NCBI GenBank assembly: GCA_036971615.1
Contig: JAYKKR010000027.1
Span: 434,001 to 498,000, forward strand
Reading direction: 5' to 3'
Source: Amyloporia xantha
Taxonomy: Eukaryota; Basidiomycota; Agaricomycetes; Polyporales; Adustoporiaceae
Length of the DNA stretch: 64,000 nt
Numbering within the stretch: position 1 is the first letter of the stretch; each line of letters begins with the position of its first letter. Below, piece by piece: positions 1 through 11,648 of the stretch. The notes under the pieces are model-generated. The model searched no databases. It was not told the DNA's origin and saw only the letters and a list, made by a program, of their open reading frames with translations. The translations under genes were made by a program, and so were the position numbers.

Positions 1-261
1 TGGGACGTCGGGACCCGCGTCGGTATGGCTTTTACGCTGTTAGCGCTTGGTGCTCTCGCAGGCCCACCAATCTCCGGTGCCATCAACGACGCCACGGGCA
101 CTTACACTGCCGTCGGATTTTACGCAGGTGGGTCCGTCTACCTGCAGCGATGTGCAAAACTTGACATGTGGTTCATAGGTAGCACAATTGAAGCCGGTGT
201 GCTTTTGCTGCTGATCTGCAGATACTTTGTCTTGAAGGGGAAGTTGTGGGGAAAGTGTTGA
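1..261 (+). CDS. Monocarboxylate-type MFS transporter, C-terminal end (partial)
   Basis: The 5' part lies outside the window; the frame is open from base 1. The visible protein has a helix segment (GMAFTLLALGALAGPPISGA) typical of late transmembrane helices of fungal monocarboxylate-porter-like MFS proteins, then a second hydrophobic helix (EAGVLLLLICRYFVL) and a short basic tail ending WGKC. A probable 51-nt intron runs 128-178 (donor GTGGGT, acceptor ATAG). It joins YAG to STIEAGV; the intron is a multiple of three with no stop, so the unspliced frame is also open. Such proteins move monocarboxylates or related small solutes across a membrane; the substrate here cannot be told. The family call rests only on the last two helices. 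Confidence 0.7.
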   Translation, partial: WDVGTRVGMAFTLLALGALAGPPISGAINDATGTYTAVGFYAGGSVYLQRCAKLDMWFIGSTIEAGVLLLLICRYFVLKGKLWGKC

Positions 262-557
262 TGTTTACCTCTAGAGTCAAAATAGGATGGATATCTCATT
301 CAGTAAAAGATAGTGAGATATTTCTTGCATACAGCATTTTACAGCGAATATTTGCACAGCAATCATGTAGACGATCATAGAGCTCCGTTCTTTTCCTATT
401 TTTCGCGAGTAGAAGTGTGACCAACCAAGAAAATCAGTTTCACGGCGTGTTAACTTCCGCAACACTATGACATGGATTGACGGAAGCGAAGCATCGTCTA
501 AGTGAACTATGAAGGTGGAATGACTAGTCATGAAAACGACACTTACCACATTAACGG

Positions 558-1637
558 TTAAGGGGATGTCCCGGAGACAGTGTCATCTCCCAATTCGTCT
601 GTCGCTTTCAAGGTCTCCCAATCGGGGAGACCAAAAAGGCCAGGCAGTTTCTCCCAAATTTTAATGCGACCATTCTCTATCGAGTTCTGTATGGTGGTGC
701 AGCAGTTAGGACATACGGGCAAGGATGGCCCGACCTCTGAAGGTTTTGCGCTGCACCACAGATGGTACGGTTCAGGACCGGCAACTTTACGCAACGTGTT
801 CCGCGCAGCGACAGCCAACGTATTGGTATCATTCGTGGTCAGGCAATTTGGTCGGACGAAAGCGACGTCCAAGAAGGCGAGTATGTGCGTCAATTCGGCT
901 TCAAAGAGTCGCTCGCGCCCGACGAGAAAATCGGTGCAGATGTCCCACTGCAGCGCGGGCGCAACTGCCAGCTTGCGCAGCTTCGCTAGCACGCCTGACA
1001 GTGGCTCACGGGTTGCTGCATAGTAGACGGCAGGCAGAATTACTCTGACATCCGTCTCTATCGCTAGCTCGATGTAGGATATGTACTCGTCTTCGAAAGG
1101 AGGTATGAGCCGTCCATTAGATCTGTTGCACCACGCTGTGGCCGTGGTCGGATAAGCCGTCGCGAGCAAGCCGATAGCACGCTGGCGGAAAACAGGAGCG
1201 TGATACTTGGTGCTCAAACGGAGTACAGCCGCGACGATCGGGTACTTGGTTTTGAATGCAGGACGAAAATACCTGGTTCGATCGTTCACTGATGGAATAT
1301 GTCATCAATGTCAAGGAGATGCTTACGAGAAATCGTAGATGGACTTCAAAAAGTGTTTCATATCGACCGGCGAATCTTGCAATCGCAACACTTGACAGCC
1401 TTCGTACGTCTCCACATCTGGATCTGCGGTAGCAGGCTGGGGCATGGCGAACATGTCCTTGAACACCTCGCAATGACTGGCTAAGATCGTTAGGTGGACA
1501 CGAAAGGCAGTCTTTTCCGCAACCAGGACTACACTTCCATCGCTATACCAGATATCCATACTGGGAGTGAAATCAGGTTTGGGCTGCGGGGATCCGAAAT
1601 CCTTGGGCTGTGGTCCATCGGCACCCATTGTGTACAA
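558..1637 (-). CDS. BTB/POZ domain protein of the basidiomycete type
   Basis: Two exons read on the minus strand from ATG at 1637. Exon 1 encodes the BTB core: DIWYSDGSVVLVAEKTAFRV, then HLTILASHCEVFKDMF. This is the hallmark of the large BTB family of Agaricomycetes. A 54-nt intron (1273-1326, GTAAGC to CCAG) restores the frame into YFRPAFKTKYPIVAAVLRLS, the usual continuation of the domain. The total is about 340 residues, normal for the family. The C-terminal part has a CPNC pair near the end and no other recognised domain. BTB domains mediate dimerisation or Cullin-3 adaptor binding; the partner is not knowable here. The gene runs tail-to-tail with the transporter at the window edge. Confidence 0.85.
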
Positions 1638-1891
1638 CTAGCTAGCACTACCACTGTGAAAACTGTTCAATAGGGAAGTAGACATAAAACCATTGTATAC
1701 AGCATTTACTTACGCAAATCTGGTCAAGACTATCCGCGATATGATGATCCTGACCTATAGTGACTCTTGACTGAAGAGTTGGAGTAACTTACACTATATG
1801 TACGGGTGGCGTACGTGCACCACTATTGCAGACGCTCATGTGACCACGTCGCGTCAGGTCGCGCGAACGCAGAGCCACTTGGCAGCTAATA

Positions 1892-2091
1892 GGGTGTTCC
1901 ACAGTAGGGTTTCCGCGCAGTTTCCGCTCAGTTTCGAGCCAGATTCCATTCTGGTTTCCGACTGCCCGAGATGCCCGAGAATCCGGCAAAGCCCGGAAAC
2001 TGCGTTTTCAACTTTGATTAGGGCGTTGGAAACTGGAGCTCGAGTATGCTCGCCACGCCTGTATTTGTTCGGGTTTGTATTAGATAAGCAG
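1892..2091 (+). repeat. Left 200-bp arm of the inverted-repeat element
   Basis: This arm pairs with 2362-2561. It begins GGGTGTTCC and ends TTAGATAAGCAG; homology stops exactly at 2091. Confidence 0.85.
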
Positions 2092-2361
2092 GGGTACCTA
2101 ACCACATGACCGTCTGTGACAAACTATGCAGATAGCCTGTAAACCTCATTAATTCAGGTAATGAGGGATGTAGTGCCATAAGAAGTTGTTAGAAGTATTG
2201 AAAATGGATTCTCTCCCTTTATATAGTCTTGCAAATGAGATGTAAGGACAATACTTACAACTTAGCAGCCATCTGTGCCGCACTTTTGTGACGTGGCCAG
2301 CGATGATTTTTAGCAGTGGGTCACACCATGTCACATTGAGATTATCACGTATCTAATCGAT

Positions 2362-2561
2362 CTGCTTATCTAATACAAACCCGAACAAATACAGGCGTGG
2401 CGAGCATACTCGAGCTCCAGTTTCCAACGCCCTAATCAAAGTTGAAAACGCAGTTTCCGGGCTTTGCCGGATTCTCGGGCATCTCGGGCAGTCGGAAACC
2501 AGAATGGAATCTGGCTCGAAACTGAGCGGAAACTGCGCGGAAACCCTACTGTGGAACACCC
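2362..2561 (-). repeat. Right 200-bp arm of the inverted-repeat element
   Basis: This is the inverted copy of 1892-2091. It begins CTGCTTATCTAA and ends GGAACACCC. Confidence 0.85.
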
Positions 2562-2566
2562 TAATA

Positions 2567-3306
2567 TGGCTGCATTTGTCCAGCTTGTCCTATTTTGATC
2601 GGCTCACACTCTAGCACAACTGAGCACTATTGGCTACATGATTCCTGGTGTAGTAGCATTTGTGTCTATCTTAGAGCTGTGTGATTTGACAATCATCCGT
2701 GTCGCATACCTCATCTCGATCCCCACATCATGGTCCCCATAGCTCGGACGCGTAGAGAAAATTGCATCCGAAGATCTTATACTACCATCCTATATCAACG
2801 CGTATCCTCACGATATATCGTGAAGCCGGACATCGCTGCTCTTTATTGGATTAGGTTTGTCTACCTCCTGCCTGCCTCTGACCATCATGTCGCGCAGGTT
2901 TATGAAGGTACTAAGCTGATCCAGAGCGACTCGGTGGTCAGTATTCAGTGCAGCAAGAAGTAGTCCCAAGCGGCGACTCAAGGAGTAAGATATCACGGTG
3001 CTGCAGCTTCTCAGCTGCAGTGCCTTCGATAGGTATCATACTATATCTATAATTTGACACATACAGCCAGTAAATCACAAAACCGTCCACAGCAGCGCAA
3101 AACAAAGGGAGTGTCTGAGGCATGTACAAAGCGGGCAACATAATACCTTAAAATCAACCGTGTCCGTCCATTACACGCGAGTGTATTTTACCTGTGTGGC
3201 TCGCTGCTCCGGCTGGAGCGGGGGAGCGCGGCCCTTGTTGTAAGTAGGTATGTGGGCCCAGTCTGGCGACGACTGGGCTGGAATAAATGCAGGCGACGAC
3301 GAACGT
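2567..3306. other. Intergenic, no supported gene
   Basis: Only short open frames without domain signals occur here. The right end is the 3' flank of the MADS-box gene. One frame on the minus strand between about 3260 and 3180 reads on past the chosen stop of that gene (SPAFIPAQSSPDWAHIPTY) and could be an alternative last exon. Confidence 0.5.
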
Positions 3307-5329
3307 TCAACTCGGCGGCTTATCGACCGAGACACTGCGCCGCGCCGTGCGATCGCCAGCGCCACCTCCACCTCCATCTCCACCGCCAGCCCCGCCTCCA
3401 CCATCCACGCGCTCGCGTTCGCGCTCCTCCCCATTAAACTCGCTCCCACTCATGCCCGCCGCATCCTCCTCCCTCGCCCGCTTATGCCCCAGACTCGGCG
3501 ACACGCCCCCGCTCGGCGAATGCGACGGCTGCATGCCGTAGCTCGCGATCGAGCGCGTGCTGCTCATGCTCGCCGACGCGGGGCGCGTGTGCGTCGGGAA
3601 CAGGTTCGCCGCGGGCACGGCCGAGCCCGGATGCGACGCACCCCGGAGAGGAAGTCGAACCAGTTGCCGTCGCCGGCGTTTTGCGAGGACTGGGCTGGAG
3701 GAAGAAGGCTCGTCAGCACCACATGGCATACTGAGAACGCAGGAGACGGGACGAATACCATTATCTTGCGCCTGCTGGTGCACCGGCCAGTCGAACGCGG
3801 GGATCTGGCTCGGCGCCTGCAGCCCGCCGCCGCCATGCTCTGCAGACGCGCCGAGGAGCTCCGCCGCCATGCTCGACGCGCCCGAGTGCGGCCCGTGCGT
3901 CCGCGTCTGTGCGTACAGCTGCTGCGCGTGCTGCTGGGGCGTGTACGGCGAGGACGCGTGCGACGAGAACGACGCGGCGGCGCGGAGGGCCGGGAGCGGC
4001 TGGCCGTGGGACGACATGTCGAACGGGGCCTGGGGGAGCTGGGGGAGGAAGCCCGGGGAGGACGCGCCCTGCGCGCCGAGCAGGCCGCCGGGGGCGCCGT
4101 AGAGGTGGCTGTGGAGCGACGGGTGAGAGACGCTGTGCGAGGGCGGGATGTTCGCGAGCGGGGTGATGTGGCTCTGCATGGGGTACTGGCTCATGTCGAC
4201 CTCGAGGCGGTACGGGTACGAGGGCGCGGGCGCGGACGCGGCGGCGAGGGAGGAGATGTTCACGCCCTGCGGGACCTGGGGCACGCCGTGCAGGTGCGCG
4301 TCGTCGCCGAGGCGCGGGCGCTTGGCGGCCATGGATATCCCGCGGACGACGGGGGCGGCGACGGTGCTGTGCCGCTCGCCGGAGATGGGCACGGAGGTGG
4401 AGGAGGTGCCCGTGGAGCCGCCCCGTGCGGTGCGATAGTCCAGCTGTGGGGAAGCGGTGCGGCGATCAGCAATGCTGCGCTACGGGTCACACAGGAACAG
4501 AGTGGTCGAGCGGCTCACATCAATAGTCATGGACATGTCGTTGTTGGATTGCGGAACAGGGCGGATGGGGATGGTCCCGCCGTTCTCTATCTTGACCTTT
4601 GCCTGCTTTGTGGCCGAGTCGCGGCGGGCCTTTGCTGGACGGCTAGCGTCGTCGTCGTCCACATCGTCGTCGTCATCGGCGGCCTCCTCGGCTTTGTGGT
4701 TGCTAAAGTCTTGGGGAGTGCGTGTGTCCCGCTCTCCGTCAAACTGAGCGTAGAACGGATCGGCCGCGATCCCCTAGAGGGCGAGAGTAGACTGCATGAA
4801 ACGTACCCGGAGATGGCGCTGCACCATGCTGTTGATATCAGCAGAGCAATACTGGTAGAGCTTGACATGATGACCCGGTCGCTCTTCTGTTGGGTGCACG
4901 TGAATGCCAAGAGAATGAGAGTGAGTGCTTTGTACGAGAATAGGGGCTGATGAGGGTGCCAGCGCACCGAATATAATGACTGCGACGTCGACGGAACAGA
5001 GGACTCCGAGCTCGTAGGCCTTTTTGAAGAGACCGTTCTTGCGCTGAGAGGGGAGAGGGAGAGATGAGTGGGAGGAGATGGCCATGTTTAGCAGGCACGA
5101 GAATGCCAAGAGAATGGATGCAAAAATAGAGGCTGACCTTCAAAAAGGTCACAGAGCGGTTGCGTTCGTGCTATGTATGGTCAGGCAAATGTGTAAGCGA
5201 GCTGGATATAGCACGGCAAGAAAGATGGAGAGGAACAGCCCGTCTGCTCGGACGCGGGCTCGCTATTCTAGGAGGCGGGCGGAGGCCACCCACCGTAATA
5301 GGCTGGATTTCGATCTTTCTTCTGCCCAT
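3307..5329 (-). CDS. Rlm1/MEF2-type MADS-box transcription factor
   Basis: The MADS box is assembled from three exons. 5329-5294 gives [12 protein letters not shown], 5170-5138 gives [11 protein letters not shown], and 5043-4968 gives [20 protein letters not shown]. The exon at 4886-4807 continues with [13 protein letters not shown]. Later exons (4773-4519, 4443-3759, 3694 onward) encode an acidic DDDD run, a basic segment and a long Ser/Pro/Gly/Gln-rich tail with NWFDFLSG near residue 440. This is the SRF-like/MEF2 subclass that includes yeast Rlm1, the cell-wall-integrity MAPK target; it would bind A/T-rich CTA-box sites as a dimer in the nucleus. The 3' end is uncertain. After NWFDFLSG the frame used up to the stop at 3307 is reached only with a further intron (GTGCGT to ATGCAG) or one more G in a run of four. 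The promoter lies in the GC-rich tract beyond 5330. Confidence 0.85.
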
Positions 5330-8300
5330 GGCTGCCGGCGGTCGTGTGCGGCGTGTGCGGGGCTGCTGGGCGGATTGGCGGGGCGAGGGAGAAAGTGGGA
5401 GACGGGGGGGTGTGGGGGCAGTCGAGCTGAAATGCGAGAACTTGAAGGGGAGGGGGGACTCGTCCGGCAGCCTATCGCAGGCACGGACGCGCGCCGGTGG
5501 TATGCACAGAGCACAACAACCGCAAACGCCGTCCTCGGGACTCCTTTCTGCACACCCCATTAATTGACTCCTTTCTCAGCCGAGATTTGCCGTTTCTCCG
5601 CAGCACACTCGCTATGGTACATGCATCTGTACATGCATCTGTCCCCTGTCTCTTCATCCCGACGCCCCTGGATCTTCGCCTACCATTATTCATTTCTCTT
5701 TCAGGCCTCCTAGTCTCGCTGCACAACATTGCCTTGCGCCTCCTCCTCGCACGCTTCCCCGTCTTCACACCCAACGTCAACCTCCTTCTAACAAACCACA
5801 ACTTCATCCGTCCATCCAACAGTCGTCTGACTTGGCCTTTCTCACCCTCGCCCTGCGTGGTAGATCGCCAGCCAAAACCGGCCGCCCCATCAGCTCGTCC
5901 TCCATTCCTTCCTCCCTTCAATGCGCTTGAACATCTTACCGCTCGCCTATGTGTCATCGCCTTGCATCATGGCTTCTCTCCTCGCCTCTACAGACCATCG
6001 GCGTCCGTCTCGAGGCCTCCGAAGTTGGGAAGCCTCCATCTCTCATCTCCAGCCGTCGTCTCCGCGAACAGTCTGAGTAAGTCGCAAACCACACGCGTCG
6101 CGGTTAGTACGGATATTACTGGTCACCTTCCGATGCCATTTCCATGAGATGAACTTTGTGTGTGTATTTTCTGCCGTCTCACCCATCGGCGCCCACAGCC
6201 AGAGTCTCAACTCGCCGGCGGTTCGCTTCGGCCCTCCGCGTGCCTGATCTCCGACTCGAGCTGCTCGATCGGACCCCGGCGAGCCACTTCTTTCCATAAT
6301 GGGTGCGTTTAGGTAAGCCGCCTGCCTCCCCCTCCCGTCCTTTTGTATTCAGTCGACCCGGACGGTTCTTGGGCACGTCGAACCCAGGAATACAGCCCGG
6401 CGAGCAGATGATTCAGCCTCCGGACTCATCAGTCTTTTCTGACGGTTCCATTCTTCGCAATATCAATCTGCTCGCGTACGGCAGCGCTCGCCATCGCGTC
6501 CAGGGCGGTTGTTCCTCCAGTGGCCCGCATTCTCACAGACCAGACCCGTTGTCATAGGACTCCACTCCCCGCGTGGGCTGCACTTGCCCCCATTGACCCT
6601 TCAGATTTAGGACCGTTCAGTGCCCTCGGGGAATTTGGGCGGGTGTACTTAACTTACGGCAGCGCGCGTTCGTTGACGCTGCCAGCATCTCTTCTCGCGC
6701 GGCTCATCCAGTTTTCGACGTGACAGATCGCTTCGGACATGATGACCTCAGCGCTGCGGTCCGACCCGCCCAGCTGCGCGATTTTTGCGGTAGTCACCGT
6801 CCCAATTGCCTCCGCCGCCACTGACGCCAATCGCGGAGGAAATGGGCGACTGCACACGGCTTTGAGGTATGGATGGACCATGCATGGCCGCAGCCGCCGA
6901 GCAGGAGGCGCTATTGCGCGTCATCGTCTCCCGCCACGGTTAACGGACGCCCTCTGACGTTCATCACGTCCAGCTCACGCCAGAGGTGGAGCCGTCTCGC
7001 GACGTGCACGAGCGTCTGCAGCCCCCATTCATTGATTGTACGGCAGCAGTTCGGCCGTTCCATCAGTCAACCTGACGGCAACGCGGCGTTTACGGCACGC
7101 GCACTCTCACGGCAGGCCCATTCATGCATGGCTCAGATGTAGATGCAGAATGCAGATGCGGATGCGGATTCGGAGGCAGATCCGGGGGAGGCCATCCATT
7201 CAGTCGCGGTTTGTTTGGTTTTTCTCTCGCTATTGAATATGGAACTCGAGGGCTATCTGCGAGCCGTACTGCACGCACGCGCTCCCGCTGGACGGTGCTA
7301 GACACGACCACGCGCCCGGCCTGCCTGGTGCGCTGGAGCCCCGCCGTCCGTCGGCTGCCCGCTACTCACGCTCGCGCTGGACCATGCGTAAACCGTGTAG
7401 ATCCACCTGCGGCGGAAACGAAGCCATGGCGGCCTCGGTGGGTCGAGGATCGCCTGGAATGGCAGGTGTGTACGTTCGCCGTTCGCTCGCCCGGCGAGAT
7501 CGAGCGGGAAGGCGGCTGGCCGTGCGGGCTTGGGAAGGCAGCCTGCTTCGAAGTCTGCTCCTGCCGGGGCTGTGCAGCGTGCATTATCACGATAGAACAG
7601 GACAGGATCCGGGTCGCTTACGCACGAGAGGCCCCACTTGCGAAGAGCCGGACGGGAGTCGAGGTGGGCTTGTTCGGCTCTTCGTTGGGATTTTTTCCCC
7701 GATCGCGCGTTCGCCGAGGTGCGTAGGATGGCGGTTTCGCCCAGTGCGTGTGTGTATGAGCTTTTTGTCTGCGTCGGCGCATCTGTAGACCCACGGCTTT
7801 GTGCGATGCGGCTTCGCGTCTTTTCTGGATGAATGACTCAATTCACCGAGTGCGGTACCCTACCGGCTGGCATCGCTTCTCGTAGATTTCTAGGCTTGTC
7901 CGTTCTTCATCTGCATGTAGCGTAACCACACACGCAAGCTCTACCCACCATATCGGCCCGCGGGAAAATACATCGAACATTTATCCTTGTCCTGATCCGT
8001 TTCCGCTGGTTACCGCTGCTCGCCTTCCTCCTCTGGTCCTGTCTCTATTGCTGCTCCACTCGATGCCAGCGTTAGCGCCGACACTCAGGCACCTCTCGCT
8101 TCTGCATCTGCGCATTGATATATCTGTCGTCGCATATCTGGATGTCCCAAAATACACCTCCCGCGATACTGACCAGGCGAGCGCTTCTTTCTATTTTCTG
8201 CACGCCCTCGAAATATACCGCACCAGGTTAATTCTTCCTCACCTCGTCGGGTTAATCGTGATATCTATGGACCATCCTCCGTTCCCTGCCCTGTGCGCGC

Positions 8301-9319
8301 GTCGCCGGCGCCGGGATGGCTGTGCGTGCTGGGTGGGGGATCGTCCACTGGCCCGGTATGGCTATGAGCTCTACCGCCTCCCACGCATTAGACTTGGCTG
8401 GTTCTTCTTCACAGGCCAGGGCTTGGCGGGTCGAGTGGGGCCCCCCCCCTTCCGGGTCGTGAAACGGTGCCCTTGAGTAGCCGGCACACGAACGGAACGC
8501 GAATGCGAAGAACGGTAAACACGGAGTTGTCTCCGGGCCATCGGTGCCAGCCAACCGGGTGCACGCACCCTCTCGAAGCGAGAAGGGGCTTTTTAGTGTG
8601 TGGGTGGATCACACCGAGGGGAATCTCAGGCTGTGGACGTCCCTCGATCGATGCGTGCACATAGGGACCGAGACGGCACACACGTCGTTGCTGTTTCTGC
8701 ATTTGGAAATATTCCATTTGGAGGTCGGAACGCTCCCCTCCCCCTTCGTTTATGCTTACGTCCACCGCTACACATTCCTTGAAGCATGGTATCACTACCA
8801 GATGGACTCGGTGGTAGGCTGTCAATCTGCGCGCTTTGGAGTATCGCTTGGCCTTCCCAGGGACGCTGTTGCATCTGATTTTTCGCATTCGTGTGGTTGT
8901 GCCACCGCGTAACCGCTGTAGATCGTTTACGAGCAGAGCGAGCGTTGTAGCTGTATAAATCCCTTTGTCCTGAGGTCAGCATAGCGCATTACTTGAGTCA
9001 GCTTGCTCTCGCGAATGACTCGGACTACACTGGTTGCGTGGCTCATGCGAACGGATTGGGACTCTCCCAGTTGCTGTATTCAACCTTGCTGGGTCGATGG
9101 TCAGTCTCGATCATTATCCCTTTATCAAGAGTTTCCCATGCTGCTGATACTCTATTCGTCGATCCCGTTGCCTGGGTAATGTTAAGTAGTAATATCACCT
9201 TTCGAGATAGTACATTGTACACGCTGCATGAATCTGTGGGTAATATCAATTAAGAGAAGACACATCGATAACGGAATAGACCATGAGAGAAGGAGGCAGG
9301 CGGAAAGGCATTGGATGCG
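5330..9319. other. About 4 kb GC-rich region without a confident gene
   Basis: The part next to 5330 is the promoter and probable 5' leader of the MADS-box gene, with C/T-rich tracts and a direct repeat of ACATGCATCTGT near 5618-5642. On the plus strand several stretches look coding and are bounded by good splice signals. They include an ATG-initiated stretch at about 5948-6074 ending at a GTAAGT donor, a piece near 6664-6790 with FGHDDLSAAVRPAQLRDF, and an exon-like piece about 7399-7466 (KPWRPRWVEDRLEWQ) between TGTAG and GTGTGT. They cannot be joined without crossing stops. A decayed gene, a gene with unusual splicing or a non-coding RNA are all possible. I recognise no family. The stretch 7700-9300 shows nothing better. 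Confidence 0.45.
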
Positions 9320-11648
9320 CTATACATTCGTACGGACGTAAGGATAAGTGTCGATATTCCCAGGAGAAAGATGACGGATGCTGGGGTCATTTGATCGGTC
9401 CCAGGACACTCCACTGCCTCGCAAATCGCGTGGACTCTGCGCTACAGGCGTCGAGAAGGGATCGTGGTGTGAACCTGGCGTCTGTACAGCGCAAGCAGTG
9501 ACGAATTGTAGACTGTCGTACCAGCTGGACCGAGGCGTAAAGGGCACCGGCTCATCGAGATACTCCGAGCTGAAATGCGGAACAGAAAAGAGGGGCCGCG
9601 CGAGGCTGTGCACACGCGTCTTGGCGGGTGGACTCTGCAAAGTCATGTTGCTGCTGCGCATCTCTTCCTCGTTATCCTCGTAGAAGTGCAGCAATTGCAG
9701 TCTTCGGAAAAGAGCGTAAGACATCAGGCTATATGGAAGAAGCAATTTAGTACTCACCGATCCGCGAGATCTTGCACACATTCTTCCGCGTCCTCTGGAG
9801 AGCAGCTCGGCTGTCTCGAAGGCTCGTCCACAGAAGACGCTTGACTAAGAAACAGTGGACTAGGGCTCCACGCCGTTGAAGATAGCCAGGATGCGGGAGT
9901 ATGCGTCCGGGGGCTTCCTAACTTGACGGCTGGACTCCCATCGGAAGATGGTGCACGATTGTCCATCTGAGGGGTCCTCGGAACTCGCTTATGCAGCACA
10001 TTCGACGACAGCGTTAGAGGACGCTCGAAGGTTGGGTCTGAATCCCCTTGATGATGACGGCCTTGACGAGGCCCCGCGAATTCATCCGTATCCTTATACT
10101 GAGATATTATTTCGGTAATTCTAGCATTAATCATGTTCAATTCCTCCGTCGTCAATTGCCCATGAGACAAGGACGCAGTTTCGGCGAGCCTGGGAGTCAG
10201 TTCCACGGGTCGCAGTACCCTTCTCCTAGGCAGTGACATGTAGAAAGAGGCAAGTGCCACAATGGCGCTCCGCTGATCCTCTCGCAGTCCTTCGACGGTC
10301 ATCTCAGCCTTCCGGAGAGCTGCCCACGCTTCATCGCGTTGCACGGTGACTGAGGCATAAGCGGTGTGCATCTGAGCGAAGCGAGTGGCCAGCAGTTGCT
10401 CCGCTGTCAGGTTTTGCATCGACACGAAGGCGAGATCTCCGCTTGAGCCACCAGAACGGAGAGATCGGAACAGCGGTCCGTCGATGACAGGCATAACCGC
10501 TCGCAAGAGAGCGCTAGGGTCGGACTGCGCGCGATAGTCCTCCAGCACCCGAGTTTCAGGCTTGCACAAGACAGGACCCGCAAGAGCAGAAACTTGAGAC
10601 TGAGCAAGCTGCCGACCAAGAATCTGCGTAAAGCGCCAGAGTATAAGCAAGCAAGTCAAGATGCGTTCAAATCGCCTCCGATACCAAATCCTATACTGGA
10701 GGAATGTGAACATGTCTGCCCTCCGCGCCGCGAGAGTCCTGCCGTATCTTGTCAACATTTGCGAAAGCAGATAGTTTTGTTTACATTTCAGGGCCTCAGA
10801 TAGTTCTGGTCGACTGCGGAGAGCTTGAATTCTGTCTTCATAAGCTTGAGCTCGCTCAGCAGATTGCTGCCTGAGATGAAGAGTATACCGCCAGAGCGCC
10901 CTAAGATAGACCACGAGTCCTGCCATAGTTTGTTTGTAGCGAGCATGATCCATGTTGTACTTGTTCGTCTCTTGAAATCGTACTGCTAGAATCTTGCCAC
11001 AGGCAGTAGACCATTGCAAGACTTCAGCCGCCAGGTTGTCGCGTGTATTCCTTACGCATGCAAGACGAGATTCGAGCGCCTCCATCTCCCTTGCCCGCGT
11101 GTCATTTTGCACGAGCGAGTGTTCGTTTTGTTGAGCAAGAATGGAGAGACGACGTTGGGCAGAGTTCAAGTCTCGCAGCGCCCGTGAAAGAAGTAAACCT
11201 AATTGACGCGTGTGTCGCCAGAGTAGCAAGGTGGCAAGAAGAAGTGTGCGTATGTTCTGTGTCCTGCGCAAGATAAGGTCATCCCGTCCTTTGAGGGACG
11301 ACGACAGTGCGCCGACCCTGCCACGTAGAACGGTTCGCTTTCCTTCCATTTTAGCATATCTCGCTCGTGCTTTGAGAAGTTCGGCCTCGAGGTGGCCGAT
11401 GCGATCGTCACGCTCGGCCAAATGAGCCATTAACGTCGCTATGCTGTTGATAAGGGAGTATGGCCCAATGTCAAATGCGACAGGTCTAGCGCCTTCTTTG
11501 TGTATAGTGAAGTACAATTTGTTCCCGTCTACCGACTCGATACTACCGGGCCAGAAGTCACCAGGACGTAGGTTGCCCTGTGCCAATGTAGGTCGCCGAC
11601 TCCGCCATTGAGAATGCAGACGAACACTGACGGTTAAAGACGTACCAT
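9320..11648 (-). CDS. Coiled-coil protein with three Trp-Arg helical motifs, function unknown
   Basis: Three exons give about 734 residues. The main frame lacks an ATG. A start at 11648, one codon before a GTACGT donor, joins to GNLRPGDFWPGSI at 11577 through a 68-nt intron. A second intron (9702-9757) links DLADR to LQLLHFYEDNEEE. Residues about 50-330 are Leu/Arg/Glu/Gln-rich and would form coiled coil. Within them a similar helix occurs three times: LLLWRHTRQLG near residue 118, LRALWRYTLHLRQQ near 228 and LLILWRFTQILGRQL near 312. The C-terminal 200 residues are Ser/Pro-rich and probably disordered. No enzyme motif, signal peptide or convincing membrane span is seen. A structural or scaffold role is only inference. 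Confidence 0.65.

Larger units (their letters stand above)
1892..2561. mobile_element. Non-autonomous foldback/MITE-like element with 200-bp terminal inverted repeats
   Basis: Bases 1892-2091 and 2362-2561 are inverted copies of one another. The outer ends read GGGTGTTCCACAGTAGGG and its reverse complement. The first 65 codons read through each arm are identical, so the arms are near-perfect. The unique centre (2092-2361) has no credible gene. TAATA lies directly outside both ends (1887-1891 and 2562-2566), as expected of a 5-bp target-site duplication; other boundary choices within two bases are possible. There is no transposase, so the element is non-autonomous. The long arms point to foldback-type DNA elements, but the superfamily is not certain. 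Near-identity of the arms suggests recent insertion or gene conversion. Confidence 0.85.

Noticed and set aside
3250..4950. Long plus-strand open frame of 566 codons
   Set aside because: It is antisense to the MADS-box exons, very Arg/Ala/Gly-rich because of high GC, and has no domain.
5497..6147. Plus-strand frame of 216 codons in the MADS-box upstream region
   Set aside because: Leu/Pro/Ser composition from C/T-rich promoter sequence, no domain, and it overlaps other exon-like readings.
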